Both the position numbers and the translations under genes were made by a program. Below the pieces are notes generated by a model, which saw only the letters and a program-made list of their open reading frames with translations, was not told where the DNA came from and did no database searches. Shown here one piece after another: positions 8,261-17,088 of a stretch of 51,714 bases of DNA (position 1 is the first letter of the stretch; each line of letters opens with the position of its first letter). Source of the DNA: an uncultured Actinomycetes bacterium (GTDB lineage: Bacteria > Actinomycetota > Geothermincolia > Fen-727 > JACVIW01); NCBI GenBank assembly GCA_937127245.1, contig CAKZLU010000008.1, positions 1-51,714 on the forward strand. Direction: 5' to 3'.

Positions 8261-9931
8261 ATGAAGATTTCCGTAAGCAATATGTGGTTCGGGACCCTAC
8301 TGCTTATCGGCGGTCTCGGATTGTTTCTATACGGTATATATCTCTTGAGCGAGGGTCTTCAACTTGCTGCCGGCGAGGGCCTGAGAAAAATGCTCGAGGG
8401 CTTCACAAAATCTCGGATCAGGGGTGTGCTTGCGGGAACGACGGTTACTGCCCTCATACAGAGTTCGAGTGCCACCACGGTTATGCTCGTCGGTTTTGTC
8501 AACGCTGGGTTGATGACGTTCACAATGTCCGTTCCCGTTATCTTCGGGGCTAACATAGGAACGACGGTCACCGCTCAGATCGTGGCTTTCAATGTCAAGA
8601 CTCTGGCTTTCCCCCTGATCGGCCTGGGCATCTTGCTTTTCCTCGTCGGGGAAAGGAGAAAGGTAAAATATTCGGGTCAGGTGGTTCTGGGCTTCGGGGT
8701 TCTGTTTCTCGGAATGGAGATAATGAAGAGCGCCATGAGCCCACTCGCGGATGCGGGAACCTTCGAGTCCTGGATTAAAAGTTTCAGCAACCATTGGTTC
8801 CTGGGACTTTTAATAGGCATAATCGTCACAAGCCTTGTACAGAGTTCAAGCGCTACCACGGGTATGGTTGTCGCGATGGCGGCAAGCGGCGCGCTTTCCG
8901 TTAAAGGCCTTGACCCATTGAGGGTCGCGATTCCCATTATTCTCGGTTGCAACATCGGCACGTGCATAACGGCTTTCATAGCAAGCATTGGAACAAGCCT
9001 GCCCGCGCAGAGAGTAGCCGTCGCGCACTATCTTTTCAACATATCGGGCACGCTGATATTTCTTCCGTTCTTGAGATGGTTCCCCGATCTGGTCAGATGG
9101 ATTTCCGGGGTTTTCGGCAGCGGACCGGGCAACGTGGCAAGGCAGGTGGCCTGGGCTCACACCCTTTTCAACACGGTGATGACGCTGGTTTGGCTGCCGT
9201 TTACTGGGTTGTTCGTAAAACTTGTCAGGCTTGTCAGAAGAGGGACCGAGAGCATGCCGAGCAGAGATCCGCTCTTCCTCGACCCGAGGATATTCCATAA
9301 CCCCACGCTCGCGCTCGAAATGGCCACAAAAGAGATAACACGCATGGCCAAAATTACCCTGAACATGCTCGAATCCTCCGTGGGTTGTTTGAAGAAAATG
9401 GAAAGGGGCGCCAAAAAAGGCATTCTGGAACAGGAAGGCATCGTTGATAGTCTTGCACAATCGGTGACCAAGTATCTTGCAAGACTTTCGGAGGAGCCGC
9501 TTGTTGACGAACATTCAAATAGACTCGTGGGCCTAATGCATTCCGTAAATGACATAGAAAGAATTGGCGATCACGCTGAAAACATAATGTATCTGGCGGT
9601 TACGAAACATGAGAACAGCCTCGAGTTCTCGGAAACGGCGAAGATTGAACTGGACAGTCTTGTCGGGAAAGTTTTTGAGATGTACGACGGCATCATCGAG
9701 TCCTTTGAAGGGCAGGACCCTGAGAAGGCGATACATTATCAGAGTTTAGAGCATGAAGTCGATATACGGGCGAGCGAATACAGAAGGAACCACATCAGTA
9801 GGCTTAAGTCAGGCGAATGTGACCCGGCGGCAGGCGTTGTCTTTTTGGATACGCTTACCAATCTTGAAAGGGTGGGAGACCTTGCCAACAACGTTGGTCA
9901 CGTGGTTACGGGAGCAATCGAGAGACTCTGA
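8261..9931 (+). CDS. Na+/phosphate cotransporter with C-terminal PhoU-like domain
   Basis: A 556-residue membrane protein of the NptA / PNaS family (type II Na/Pi cotransport). The family's duplicated QSSSATT motif appears twice, at about residues 68-74 and 194-200, each in an inverted membrane repeat, with hydrophobic segments through about residue 330. Residues about 350-556 form a helical PhoU-like domain (NDIERIGDHAENI, then NLERVGDLANNVG) thought to tune transport. It would bring inorganic phosphate in with sodium. It is a single gene on the plus strand between two minus-strand redox operons. A second, high-affinity phosphate system (Pst) is encoded at 40-44 kb, so the organism has both. 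The ATG at 8261 has only a weak ribosome site; a later Met at residue 8 is possible. Confidence 0.92.
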   Translation: MKISVSNMWFGTLLLIGGLGLFLYGIYLLSEGLQLAAGEGLRKMLEGFTKSRIRGVLAGTTVTALIQSSSATTVMLVGFVNAGLMTFTMSVPVIFGANIGTTVTAQIVAFNVKTLAFPLIGLGILLFLVGERRKVKYSGQVVLGFGVLFLGMEIMKSAMSPLADAGTFESWIKSFSNHWFLGLLIGIIVTSLVQSSSATTGMVVAMAASGALSVKGLDPLRVAIPIILGCNIGTCITAFIASIGTSLPAQRVAVAHYLFNISGTLIFLPFLRWFPDLVRWISGVFGSGPGNVARQVAWAHTLFNTVMTLVWLPFTGLFVKLVRLVRRGTESMPSRDPLFLDPRIFHNPTLALEMATKEITRMAKITLNMLESSVGCLKKMERGAKKGILEQEGIVDSLAQSVTKYLARLSEEPLVDEHSNRLVGLMHSVNDIERIGDHAENIMYLAVTKHENSLEFSETAKIELDSLVGKVFEMYDGIIESFEGQDPEKAIHYQSLEHEVDIRASEYRRNHISRLKSGECDPAAGVVFLDTLTNLERVGDLANNVGHVVTGAIERL

Positions 9932-9963
9932 GGCTGGATGCGTTTCGGCATTCCCGCCTGTGA

Positions 9964-10761
9964 CTATCCAACATCGACCCTGCTTTTGATTCTGTAAAGG
10001 CATTTCCGCATCCAGTCCGGGTCATCAATCGAGATTTCTATGGCGTTTCTTTTGCATGCAAGAGCGCATCTACCACAGCCTTTGCATTCGGAGCCGAACT
10101 CCGCGCGTCCGTTCTTTATCGTTATCTGCTTGAACACGCAAGCGTCCACGCACAGCCCGCAGCCGTTACATGAATCGTTCTCGCGGACGGTGAGCCCCTC
10201 AAGCCTTACGATCAGGTCCCTTGCCTCGCGGGAAGCGTAGATGATGGATCCGCTTATGCAGCAGCAAGGGCAGCAATGGCAAATGGTCATGAGCTTCTCG
10301 TGATTCTTCACACCAAGCATCAGAGCGTCCCCTTTGAAACTCCCGATCACGGAGACAAGCCCGCGTTCGGTGGCTTCCCTCAGGTGATTGAGCGCCTCAT
10401 CCGCGGTTACATGTTTTCCAACATCAGGGTGAATGTCTCTTGCTGCCTCCCCCAAAAAAGTGCATCCAAAATAGGGGTCGTAGTTTTTGCAATTGTTCTC
10501 GCTGCGGCACGGGCATCTGTTAAGTATCACATGATACGAAGCCTCTTTTATGAACTGCTCGATTATGCTTATGGGGGCAACGGAACTTTCGGGAAGAGAA
10601 ATGTTCTCGTTTACCGGGATGTAGGTAAGAGTGATTGATTCCGGCTCTATGATTCTTTTGCCGATCCAGTTCAGGACGGGAACATTGGTCATTTTGAATG
10701 CGGCATCCTTGAACTTGTAGAGCTTTGTGAATAAGTCAAAAATTCTCTTTCCTCTTCCCAT
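9964..10761 (-). CDS. Cys-rich 4Fe-4S ferredoxin-type protein (copy 1)
   Basis: A 265-residue protein. The C-terminal part carries two ferredoxin cluster motifs, CNGCGLCVDAC and CKGCGRCALAC, which should hold two [4Fe-4S] clusters. The N-terminal 180 residues carry unusual cysteines: RCPCR near residue 83, a later FGC, and the dense run CHCCPCCC near residue 160. These could bind a further cluster or metal. It is the last gene of the long minus-strand operon, 124 bases after a CrtI-like gene, and probably carries electrons for the flavoproteins. A paralogue of equal length lies at 23176-23973, past the other end of the operon. The start codon has a poor ribosome site. Confidence 0.85.
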   Translation of the reverse strand: MGRGKRIFDLFTKLYKFKDAAFKMTNVPVLNWIGKRIIEPESITLTYIPVNENISLPESSVAPISIIEQFIKEASYHVILNRCPCRSENNCKNYDPYFGCTFLGEAARDIHPDVGKHVTADEALNHLREATERGLVSVIGSFKGDALMLGVKNHEKLMTICHCCPCCCISGSIIYASREARDLIVRLEGLTVRENDSCNGCGLCVDACVFKQITIKNGRAEFGSECKGCGRCALACKRNAIEISIDDPDWMRKCLYRIKSRVDVG

Positions 10762-10885
10762 TTTTTCACGACCCGTGTCTGCAAAATGTCGAACTTATCT
10801 TTTGCGGGTATTATCTCCCAAAAGGGACCTTAAAGGAAGCGAGTTTGTCTTGCGCGTAGCGGTGGCTTGAGCTTCTCGCGCTGGG

Positions 10886-12394
10886 CTAAGCATTGAATTT
10901 TTCACGCATTATGATGTCGGCGGCAAGGATTCCGGATGCCGTAACTGTCGGAGTGCCCCCTCCCAGGTGCGTTGATGAACCAACAAGATAAAGGTTTTTC
11001 ACTGCGCCAGAACGAATCCTTGGTCGAAAAACCATTGAACTCATGTTATCGAATTGAAGCCCAAAAATCGCGCCCTCCGGTTGCAGGAGCATGCGTTCAA
11101 AATCTTTAGGAGTGTTAAGTTTCGCGGTCACTATTTTTTCCCTTAGTTTCAGGCGGAATTCTTTTTCCACTATATCTATCCTTGACTCAACGTACTCTTC
11201 CCTTATGTGGTCCCAGTCCTTCCCGCCGGAAAGTCTGTACGGCGCGACAGTGACAATATTGAGGCAGTGGTGATTTTCAGGCGCAAGGGATTTGTCTTCA
11301 ATTGTGGGACATGACAAAAGCATGAAGCCCCGGTCGGGTATCTTACCTTTCATGCAGTAGTCGAACCACGCCCTGTTCATATCATCAACGGTGGAATGAC
11401 ATACGGTATGGTGAGCGTCAAGCTCAATTTCACCCTTTAAACCGAGCATGAGGTTAGGATTGGCAAACGAATACTCGTAGCTCTCAATCGCTTTGACAGC
11501 CCACCTGGGCAGCTTGTCGCGTCCTATAAGCTCAAGATAACAGGTCTTGGCGTTGATGTTTGAAATAACCACGTTCGCGGTAATCTCTTCCCCTGAGGCC
11601 GTTTTGACCCCTGTTGCTCTCTTCCCGTCGGTAATAATTTTTTCGACCTTTTCGCCGTATCTTATCTCACCGTTCTCCTCGATAAACGCTTTTTCGATGC
11701 CTTTCGGTATTGATACCATGCCGCCCCTGGGATAGTGGAGACCTTCATGGTCTGTGTAGCAGAGAAAAACGGCATAACCAGGGCAAAGGGCGGGCGGAAG
11801 TCCGAGGTAATAGGCGTGCATACCCATCGATGACCTGACCGCTTCCGACTTGAAAAAGCTCTTCAGCGCGCTTTCGAAGTTGATGAAAACATACTTCAAC
11901 TTGAAAGAGAGCATCGGGTTTTTCATCCCGAAAAGAATCATGTCAAAAACGGTCATCATGGGAGAAAACATACTGCTTTTGAAGAAGATGTCCGCCATGA
12001 CTGAACCGGTATCTGCGAATCTGTCCCAACCGCGCGCGTCTTCTTCAGACAGCATCTTTATGGTTTTGCGCGTTTTGTTTAGATCCGCTTGGTAAGAGAA
12101 GCGCTTTCCGTCGGAGGTTATGAAGCTGTATATCGGGTCTATCTCAATGAAATCTATATAATCGGAAGTTCTTCTGCGGAGTTTTTCGAACAATACGTCC
12201 CACACCCATTTGAACTCGACAACGCTCGGACCTATGTCAAATTTGAACCCATCCTGTTCCATCGACGAACAGCAACCGCCGCAGCCGTTAGCCTGCTCGC
12301 ATATGAGAGTCTTGATGCCGTTCTTTGCGAGTATCGCCCCGCAGGCAAGGCCGCCAAGACCGGCTCCGATTATGATTGCGTCGTAGTCGCTCAT
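10886..12394 (-). CDS. CrtI-like FAD-dependent oxidoreductase (paralogue 4)
   Basis: A 502-residue phytoene desaturase-superfamily flavoprotein with GAGLGG, GGCCSSME, FDIGPS, HYPRGGM, LDAHHT, SLAPENHH and LYLVGSSTHLGGG in order. A GGGGGAA ribosome site precedes the ATG. By eye it is closest to paralogue 1 (shared GLPPALCPGY, LPRWAVKAIESY and GLQ.D near the end), and it sits in the same third position of a CrtI-microprotein-CrtI set, so the two sets look like an ancient block duplication. The reaction is probably FAD-dependent desaturation, saturation or isomerisation of an isoprenoid or similar chain; the substrate is unknown. Confidence 0.88.
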   Translation of the reverse strand: MSDYDAIIIGAGLGGLACGAILAKNGIKTLICEQANGCGGCCSSMEQDGFKFDIGPSVVEFKWVWDVLFEKLRRRTSDYIDFIEIDPIYSFITSDGKRFSYQADLNKTRKTIKMLSEEDARGWDRFADTGSVMADIFFKSSMFSPMMTVFDMILFGMKNPMLSFKLKYVFINFESALKSFFKSEAVRSSMGMHAYYLGLPPALCPGYAVFLCYTDHEGLHYPRGGMVSIPKGIEKAFIEENGEIRYGEKVEKIITDGKRATGVKTASGEEITANVVISNINAKTCYLELIGRDKLPRWAVKAIESYEYSFANPNLMLGLKGEIELDAHHTVCHSTVDDMNRAWFDYCMKGKIPDRGFMLLSCPTIEDKSLAPENHHCLNIVTVAPYRLSGGKDWDHIREEYVESRIDIVEKEFRLKLREKIVTAKLNTPKDFERMLLQPEGAIFGLQFDNMSSMVFRPRIRSGAVKNLYLVGSSTHLGGGTPTVTASGILAADIIMREKFNA

Positions 12395-12504
12395 GTCGGA
12401 TTCCCCCTGAAATGCGGAATGCTATCAAGCGGCACAATGACTTACATTTCGGGTAAGTTGCCCGAACGCCTTAAATAGCACAGTCATTTGGTTGCCGTTA
12501 ACGT

Positions 12505-12651
12505 TTACGCGAAGTACCTGCCAGGAAGATACTGAACCTGTTTTAAGAGATGTTTGATGAACCTCTTTTTGGATTCGGAGGCTGACATGTATTTCACAAA
12601 TAGAAAAGCGACCCCGAGCAGGATGAGAACCGGAAATATTTTTTTAAGCAT
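12505..12651 (-). CDS. RYF-tailed membrane microprotein (copy 2)
   Basis: A 48-residue ORF: basic start MLKK, hydrophobic segment at about 5-20 (IFPVLILLGVAFLFV), polar stretch ASESKKR, then the tail KHLLKQVQYLPGRYFA. The eleven residues KHLLKQVQYLP are identical to copy 1 at 3230-3373, although the membrane segment has diverged, which is the pattern of selection on the tail. It lies 39 bases after paralogue 5 and 110 before paralogue 4. A GGGGG ribosome site lies about 11 bases upstream. Likely membrane-inserted with one TM helix and an amphipathic C-terminal helix (inference). Confidence 0.85.
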   Translation of the reverse strand: MLKKIFPVLILLGVAFLFVKYMSASESKKRFIKHLLKQVQYLPGRYFA

Positions 12652-12690
12652 TTGTGATAAACCCCCTTAACCCCTCGGTAAAATATCTCA

Positions 12691-14190
12691 TTATTTTTCG
12701 TACTTATCGACGAGAGTCGCGGCTATGACACCGGATGCTATAACCGAAGGCACCCCACCGCCGGGATGAGTGGACGCTCCTGTCAGATAAAGGTGTTTAA
12801 TGCTTCTGGATTTGGCGCACGGTCTGAACATAGCCTGGTGGGGGAGATCCATCTGCAAGCCATATATCGCTCCTCTCGGTGAAAGTAGCTGCCTTTCGAA
12901 GTCCAGGGGAGTCGCGCATTCGGCAATGACCACATGGTCTTTAAGTTCCGGTATCGAGAAAGAGGAGTGGAAGTTGATCAGGTTTTCAACGTACCGCTCC
13001 TTTACCTCGTCCCAATTCTTTTCCTTTAGTTGATACGGTCCGATGCTCATCACGTTCAAAACGTGGTAGCCTTCCGGGGCAAGCGATGGATCCGATTCAG
13101 TTGGCCAGCATATCAGCCCGAACGGCTCTTCGGGAAGAAGTCCCGGTTTGAGCACATTCCACCAGGCGTAATTCATCAAATCCAGCGGTCCGATGGTGAG
13201 GCTGTGATGGGCCTCGAGCGGCGGCCTGTAGTCTATGCCGAGGTAAACCATCGGACAGGACATGGAAGGTTCGTAACTCCTGACGCCGAATCTCGCCAGG
13301 GCAGGCAGGTGCTCGAACCCGATGAGTTCGCTGTAGAGCTTTATAGCGTTAACGTTGGAAACCACGACATCGCATGTGATCTCCGTTCCGTCATCAAGCT
13401 CCACGCCGCATGCTTCCCTGTTACGAACGATCACGCGGGTGACGCGCGCGTTGAACTTTACTTCCATACCTTTCTTTTCGCCGATTCTTCTGAACGCCTC
13501 GGGTATGGAGATCATTCCGCCGCGCGGATAGTATATTCCCTCGTGTTCCGAGTAGGGGATTAGCGCGACGAATCCAGGCGCGAGTTCGGGGGGAAGTCCG
13601 CAGTAGAAGGACTGAAAGGCCATGGTTTGCTTGACCACTTCATCCTTGAAATACTTTTCAATCACATCCTGATAGCTGGTGAAAAAAAGAGGCATAAACT
13701 TCAATATTTTCGGGTTTTTTCTAACCATCCTGAGCATGTCGAGAAATCCGTTTGCCGGGTTGGTGAAGAAAGCCTCGATTGTCTGCTTCATCAAATCTGC
13801 GAAGTAATCGGCAAGTTCATACCATTTCTTGCCGTCCTCCTCTGATATGGCGGAGATCACCTTTGCCGTATCGTCAATGGACAGAGGGTAATTTATTTTC
13901 GAGCCATCCCTGAAAATGTAACTGTAAATGGGGTCGCAGGGGATGAGGTCAACTTCCCGCTGAAATTCAGTTCCGCACATTTTGAATGCGAGCTCTAACG
14001 GGTAAATAACCTCAACAATCGAAGCCCCGATATCGAAGTGAAACCCGTCCCTTTCAAATGTTGAACAGCAGCCCCCAACCCGTGGACTCTGCTCAAGCAC
14101 CAGCACCCTTCTTCCTTGGCTTGAAAGGATGGCGCCCGCGCTTATCCCTCCGCAACCAGCTCCGATGACTATTACATCGTAGTCAGCCAT
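12691..14190 (-). CDS. CrtI-like FAD-dependent oxidoreductase (paralogue 5)
   Basis: A 499-residue member of the same superfamily. Motifs in order: GAGCGG at the N-terminus, GGCCSTFE, FDIGAS, IPCDPIYSY, YYPRGGM, LEAHHS, SLAPEGYH and LYLTGASTHPGGG. AGGAGG precedes the ATG. It shares IPCDPIYS and CCSTFE with paralogue 2, its positional counterpart in the first set. It follows the FAD oxidase at 14270-15883 by about 80 bases and is followed by the second microprotein, inside the long operon. Substrate not deducible. Confidence 0.88.
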   Translation of the reverse strand: MADYDVIVIGAGCGGISAGAILSSQGRRVLVLEQSPRVGGCCSTFERDGFHFDIGASIVEVIYPLELAFKMCGTEFQREVDLIPCDPIYSYIFRDGSKINYPLSIDDTAKVISAISEEDGKKWYELADYFADLMKQTIEAFFTNPANGFLDMLRMVRKNPKILKFMPLFFTSYQDVIEKYFKDEVVKQTMAFQSFYCGLPPELAPGFVALIPYSEHEGIYYPRGGMISIPEAFRRIGEKKGMEVKFNARVTRVIVRNREACGVELDDGTEITCDVVVSNVNAIKLYSELIGFEHLPALARFGVRSYEPSMSCPMVYLGIDYRPPLEAHHSLTIGPLDLMNYAWWNVLKPGLLPEEPFGLICWPTESDPSLAPEGYHVLNVMSIGPYQLKEKNWDEVKERYVENLINFHSSFSIPELKDHVVIAECATPLDFERQLLSPRGAIYGLQMDLPHQAMFRPCAKSRSIKHLYLTGASTHPGGGVPSVIASGVIAATLVDKYEK

Positions 14191-14269
14191 GTGAACCTCC
14201 TCATCGTTAATATTTGGGGATCGAAAATCTCGGCATTGTGCTGTTCATGCCCGTCTTTTCGACCCGGCG

Positions 14270-15883
14270 CTAAAAAGCGACTTTCTTCATTCTCAGGGTG
14301 TCGTATTCCCAGCGCCTGTTGCACACGTTATTGGGGTCGTAAATCATTTTCATCGCCCTGAAGGTGTCAACGTACGTGCCGGCCTGGGGATATATGAAAC
14401 CTATCAGGTCATGAAGGGGTCCCGCCCCTTCAATAAGCGGCCATATTCCGAAACACGCGCCGGATCCCATCTTGAATGACTGAACCATTGCAGCGATGGT
14501 TCCCGTGATTGTCCGAAGAGAGTCCTCGGGATTCGACTGGTCGATGAAAATATCGAATTCGATGAAGCCGAGTCTCCCCATGTCGTATGGCTGGAAGTAG
14601 GTCGCGATCAGGTCGGCTGAGAACACGTTGTCATCAGAACCTACTTGAGTTGTCATCGCCTGCATCATTTTCTTGTTGATCTCTACCAGATTGTCGAGGT
14701 GGTCAAGACCGAAGCCCACGAAGAAACTCCCCTTTACCCGTTGAACCCGCACGGATTCGCGGAAAAACTTGGTGAACTTATCAACCCCGAGAATTCTTCC
14801 CTCGCTTATGGACTCCACCGTTTCCCAATCCATAAAATCAAACTCGGGAGCGACTTTCCTTATGTCTTCCTCGGATACGGCGGCTTTTGCTTCCACTTCC
14901 TCTATGCTCATTCCCCCTGTTACCGGGACGACGTAATGGCGGGGAAGAAGCGGTATCAGTTTTGATGCCTCCAGGTTCGTCTCGCCCATGAATATGCCCA
15001 TGTAAGTGTTTTGGAAGTAAGCGTTTTCGATCGCTATGTTCCTCTGGCTTATCGCTCTTAAGGCAGGCGCGATGTAGCTCCAGTCATCCCCGTCATATAT
15101 GGGGACCACGAGCTTCAATTCATTTGGCTCAGGATAAAGCCTGATTGTGAGCTCGGTTACGATCCCCATTGTGCCCAGAGAACCTCTCAGAAAGGCGCGG
15201 ACATCCGGTCCAGGTCCCGGAAGGTGCGCGTTGTCCGCCCCGTAGGCTTTCGGACCGCACACCATCAATTTTCCTTCGGGCAAGACAACCTTGTAGCCGA
15301 TGATGTGGTCAAGACCCACGCCATATTTATTCGCAAGGGTTGAAATGTTTCCCATCATTATGTTGGATACCACTGACGCGTTTGCGCTTGTCGAAGGGTT
15401 TATGAGCCTGAGCCCGCGTTTCAATGTCTCCGTTTGCAACTGAGCGAAAGTGACGCCCGGACCTACCGTGCAGTACATGTTTTCCTCGTCAATCTCAAAT
15501 ATCTCATCCATCCTGCGCATGTCGCAGAGTATTCCTCCGTACGGGGGTATGGTCATGCCAAGCGTATTCAAGCCCGTGCCATACGGCGTCACGTCAATGC
15601 TATATTCGTTGGCTATCTTCATTATCTGTACGACATCATCCGTTGAACCGGGAAGGGCGACGATATGAGGATGATTCATAGGAACGACCGATTGGTCTCT
15701 GGCATAAGCGACAGTTATGTTTATGTCGTTTGAGACCCACTCCTCTCCAAGGGCACTTTTGAGCGCCTCGTAAGCCTTTTCGAGGTCCTCCGGGCGGTTG
15801 TGTGTTGGCTCGATTTCGTGCTTAACCGGAACCTTGATTATCTTTCTTTCTTTCAGGTCTTTCTGGAGATCTTTTCCCTGCAT
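14270..15883 (-). CDS. FAD-linked oxidase, GlcD / vanillyl-alcohol-oxidase type (large subunit)
   Basis: A 537-residue flavoprotein of the FAD_binding_4 (PCMH) fold. The segment VALPGSTDDVVQIMKIA starts the FAD domain, followed by TPYGTGLN, a GVTFAQL segment, and FLRGSLGTMGIVTELTIRLYP, the usual end of the FAD domain. A C-terminal oxidase domain carries substrate residues. Relatives oxidise 2-hydroxy acids or phenolic alcohols. It lies 14 bases after the Fe-S subunit gene and completes an FAD / Fe-S / FAD trio like GlcD-GlcF-GlcE of glycolate oxidase. The second ATG (15883) is preferred over the ATG at 15892 because the GGGGG ribosome site is too close to the first. Confidence 0.85.
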   Translation of the reverse strand: MQGKDLQKDLKERKIIKVPVKHEIEPTHNRPEDLEKAYEALKSALGEEWVSNDINITVAYARDQSVVPMNHPHIVALPGSTDDVVQIMKIANEYSIDVTPYGTGLNTLGMTIPPYGGILCDMRRMDEIFEIDEENMYCTVGPGVTFAQLQTETLKRGLRLINPSTSANASVVSNIMMGNISTLANKYGVGLDHIIGYKVVLPEGKLMVCGPKAYGADNAHLPGPGPDVRAFLRGSLGTMGIVTELTIRLYPEPNELKLVVPIYDGDDWSYIAPALRAISQRNIAIENAYFQNTYMGIFMGETNLEASKLIPLLPRHYVVPVTGGMSIEEVEAKAAVSEEDIRKVAPEFDFMDWETVESISEGRILGVDKFTKFFRESVRVQRVKGSFFVGFGLDHLDNLVEINKKMMQAMTTQVGSDDNVFSADLIATYFQPYDMGRLGFIEFDIFIDQSNPEDSLRTITGTIAAMVQSFKMGSGACFGIWPLIEGAGPLHDLIGFIYPQAGTYVDTFRAMKMIYDPNNVCNRRWEYDTLRMKKVAF

Positions 15884-15897
15884 CAGAACCATCCCCC

Positions 15898-17085
15898 TTA
15901 AAGGCTCATGGCTATCAGTTCACAAAAATCGTATATAGGCATATCGCCGTTCTTTGAAAGATGAGAGTGGCAGTGCGGACACGCGGTGATGACCGCCTCG
16001 GCTCCAACGGCGCCTGCCTCCGTGAGTCTTTCCTTCGCGGTCCAGACTGCAAGGTCGTTGTCGGCGAGGGGAACGCCCCCGCCCGCCCCGCAGCACCAGG
16101 AGTTTTCAAGATTTCTTACAAACTCCGGAAGCTCAAGTCCCGGGATCGCGGAAAGCGCGGCTCTCGGCGGTTCGTATATTTCGCACCATCTTCCGAGCAT
16201 GCAAGGGTCATGGTAAGCTGCTTTAAGCTTAACCTCTTTTGTTGGACTGAGGGCTTTTTTGCCCACAGCCGAGGCGATAACCTCAGTGATATGGCGAACG
16301 GGCATGTCCATGAGTTTCGAGTACTCGTCTTTGAAGACCTGGAGGCAATGGGGACAAGAAGTGATTATTGTTTTTGCTCCAGTGGATTCAAACAATTCAA
16401 TGTTTTCCGCCGCTTTATCCTCGAATGAGTCTCTATCGCCAACCGCCAGAGAAAAACTCCTGCAGCAGGGCTCATTCGAACCGAGCACGCCAAAATCTAT
16501 CCCGCAGGCATTCAGAACCTTGAACGCTGCGTCGAGTTTCTCTCTTCCCTCATCGGAGGCGGCAAGCGCGCACCCCACAAAGAAGAGATTTTCCGCCCTT
16601 TCCTCGAGAATGTTTTTAACCCCTTTTCCGGAAACGGCTTCACCTTTAAATCCCGGCTTGTATCCCCAGGGATTGTCGAAGCTTTCCGTGTCCTCGATCA
16701 TTCTCTTATGCGCGGGAGGCGGCCCCCACCCTTCAAGCACAGCTTTTTCCCTCATCAGTTGAATAATTCTGGTGGGGTGAAGGCTTTTAAGGGGAAAACA
16801 CATTTCCTGACACAGGCCGCAAAGATTGCATGAATAAATGATTTTCGCGGTAATCTCGCTGGGCTCGTATTCGAGGTTCGTTATTGCTCTTGCGATTTCC
16901 AGCATTCCCGCCGCGTAGTAGGACTCGAAGCGGTATTTAGTGCCGCAGGGACAATTGTATGAAAATCTCGCGCTTGTGACCTTCTGCACGTTTATCGACT
17001 GGCACATTTTGCATTTACCGCACGCCCAGTAGTCATCTCGGTAATCCGTTAATTTTTCTCGTACTCTGGTGATTCTCTCTGCCAA
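15898..17085 (-). CDS. CCG-domain Fe-S oxidoreductase subunit (GlcF / HdrD type)
   Basis: A 395-residue protein with an N-terminal ferredoxin-like part (CGKCKMC at about 22-28, CNLCGLCQEMC at about 86-96) and two CCG domains. The first ends EPCCRS...SCPHC and the second WCCGAGGG...ACPHC, as in GlcF of glycolate oxidase and HdrB/HdrD of heterodisulfide reductase. CCG domains can bind a non-cubane or [4Fe-4S] cluster. The start is a TTG preceded by GGGGTG. Spacing is tight: 3 bases after the first FAD oxidase and 14 before the second. It most likely passes electrons from the two flavin subunits to a membrane carrier or ferredoxin. Confidence 0.88.
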   Translation of the reverse strand: MAERITRVREKLTDYRDDYWACGKCKMCQSINVQKVTSARFSYNCPCGTKYRFESYYAAGMLEIARAITNLEYEPSEITAKIIYSCNLCGLCQEMCFPLKSLHPTRIIQLMREKAVLEGWGPPPAHKRMIEDTESFDNPWGYKPGFKGEAVSGKGVKNILEERAENLFFVGCALAASDEGREKLDAAFKVLNACGIDFGVLGSNEPCCRSFSLAVGDRDSFEDKAAENIELFESTGAKTIITSCPHCLQVFKDEYSKLMDMPVRHITEVIASAVGKKALSPTKEVKLKAAYHDPCMLGRWCEIYEPPRAALSAIPGLELPEFVRNLENSWCCGAGGGVPLADNDLAVWTAKERLTEAGAVGAEAVITACPHCHSHLSKNGDMPIYDFCELIAMSL

Positions 17086-17088
17086 AGC

